Origin: Hormiphora californensis
Taxonomy: Eukaryota; Ctenophora; Tentaculata; Cydippida; Pleurobrachiidae
Length of the DNA: 64,000 nucleotides
Direction: 5' to 3'
Assembly (NCBI GenBank): GCA_020137815.1
Contig: CM035356.1
Coordinates: 7,064,880-7,128,879, forward strand
In this document: in pieces, positions 63,199 to 64,000 of the stretch
Layout of the letters: each line of letters opens with the position of its first letter
How positions within the stretch are numbered: the first letter of the stretch is position 1
Translations under genes and position numbers: made by a program
The notes under the pieces: model-generated
What the model saw: the letters and a program-made list of their open reading frames with translations, nothing else
Database searches by the model: none
Told to the model about the DNA's origin: nothing

Positions 63199-64000
63199 AT
63201 GGCCATTTTATCTGTCCTGAAGGGCCTTCGACACAAGTACAGATATTTTGCATATCTACTAACAATTCTCATGCTTCTATCGGAAATGGTATCAAGGTTT
63301 GTTATAATTTAGTTGATAATTTAAAAGTGTTAGCATTTAAATCTAAATTGCCTTTTTTCAGTTACGGAGTTTCCTTGGCAATACTTGGAGGTCTGGCGAA
63401 ACAGGATTGCAATGATCCAAGTGACACGGGGGAGTACTGTTGGAGTGAGGCTACCAAAGCTGCAGTGGTGGCTGCATACTTTTATGGATACTGGTTACAG
63501 GTAAAAGAGGAATAGAAAATTGCGTTCTGTATAGCATAGCAGAACACTGATCATAGATCTTGAATTAGTGCGAATTCCAACCTGATAGATCGGTGTTTCA
63601 AATTATTGGATTCTTATTCTGAACTCCTCCCACAGATCATACCAACGACACTAGCCAAGCGGGCCGGATTCACCATGACGACACGAGTGATAGCACTTTT
63701 GGATGGTATCATACAGATGACATTTCCCTACTGCATACAAATTAGCATTCCCCTAACCCTGGTGCTTCAGGTTAGTGATGAACTGTCAAATATAATTGGT
63801 ATGATCATAATGTGAGTTGCTTTGCTCGACCACAAAGGTTTGAAACAAAATTCAAGTTTTTTCTTCACCCGATTTTGTTAATTCAAATTGCTATCCAGGC
63901 ACTGCGAGGTATGTGTGGAGGAATATTCTTCACAAGCCCCATGGAGTTTACACGAAAATGGGGCATTGGAAGCGAGTGTAAAGTATTCATCTCTTTTGTA
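63199..64000 (+). CDS. SLC17-like transporter, 5' part
   Basis: Exons 63199-63296, 63362-63500, 63636-63770 and 63899 onward; the gene runs off the window. The N-terminus is basic, followed by TM1 (FAYLLTILMLLSEMVS). A luminal loop with WSEATKAAVVAAYFYGYWLQ follows, then IIPTTLAKRAGF, a further membrane segment, and LRGMCGGIFFTSPMEFTRKW. The FYGY...Q(I)P...R pattern and the RG...GG...P...W pattern are those of SLC17 carriers (sialin, vesicular glutamate and phosphate transporters). Substrate cannot be assigned from this half. Confidence 0.8.

Overview
The window is nuclear DNA of an animal. Its genes are split by GT-AG introns with metazoan families inside (cytochrome P450, annexin, SLC22 and SLC17 transporters, Tctex1-type dynein light chains, a CXorf65-type protein, papain-like proteases with ShKT domains). 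Many introns are short, (CT)n microsatellites are long and frequent, and hairpin-forming (foldback) elements are abundant. An early-branching marine invertebrate such as a sponge would fit, but the species cannot be fixed from sequence alone. All exon models below were built by hand from reading frames, splice sites and phase continuity.

Layout. 0.4-7.4 kb: complete 12-exon P450 (+), with a 2.1-kb foldback element made of 21-bp satellite arms in intron 3. 8.2-11.0 kb: CXorf65-like gene (-), convergent with the P450. 11.4-12.8 kb: intronless papain-family protease plus ShKT gene (+), broken by several frame changes. 13.1-22.1 kb: a repeat island. It holds a truncated retroelement with a 13-bp target duplication, several MITEs, a pogo-like element, inverted repeats, telomere-like repeats and a homopolymer-rich block (18.2-20.1 kb) that looks like poor sequence. 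22.9-28.9 kb: Tctex1-domain gene (-) with three apparent alternative first exons and a 1-kb foldback. 29.7-45.0 kb: annexin gene (-). Its introns hold a non-LTR retrotransposon (31.0-34.6 kb), a nested opposite-strand protease-ShKT-discoidin gene (35.1-37.6 kb), a 1-kb foldback with an 8-bp target duplication and a 2.16-kb, 22-bp satellite. 48.5-50.7 kb: second Tctex1-domain gene (+). 50.7-57.2 kb: gene-poor, with a 1.4-kb inverted-repeat element flanked by TTAA. 57.2-60.8 kb: SLC22-like transporter (+). 61.4-62.2 kb: two TTAA-associated foldbacks and a LINE fragment. 63.2 kb to the end: 5' part of an SLC17-like transporter (+).

The genes do not form an operon or one pathway. Two are paralogous Tctex1 genes on opposite strands, and two are paralogous protease-ShKT genes, one intronless and one with introns and an added discoidin/fucolectin domain. 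The most unusual points are the protease-ShKT-discoidin fusion nested in an annexin intron, the concentration of foldback elements (at least ten), a small hAT-type MITE that carries an E-box and CCAAT motifs, and a hairpin element with a tRNA-like centre. Frame lesions cluster in the protease and annexin genes, whereas the P450, CXorf65-like, Tctex1 and SLC22 models have none.
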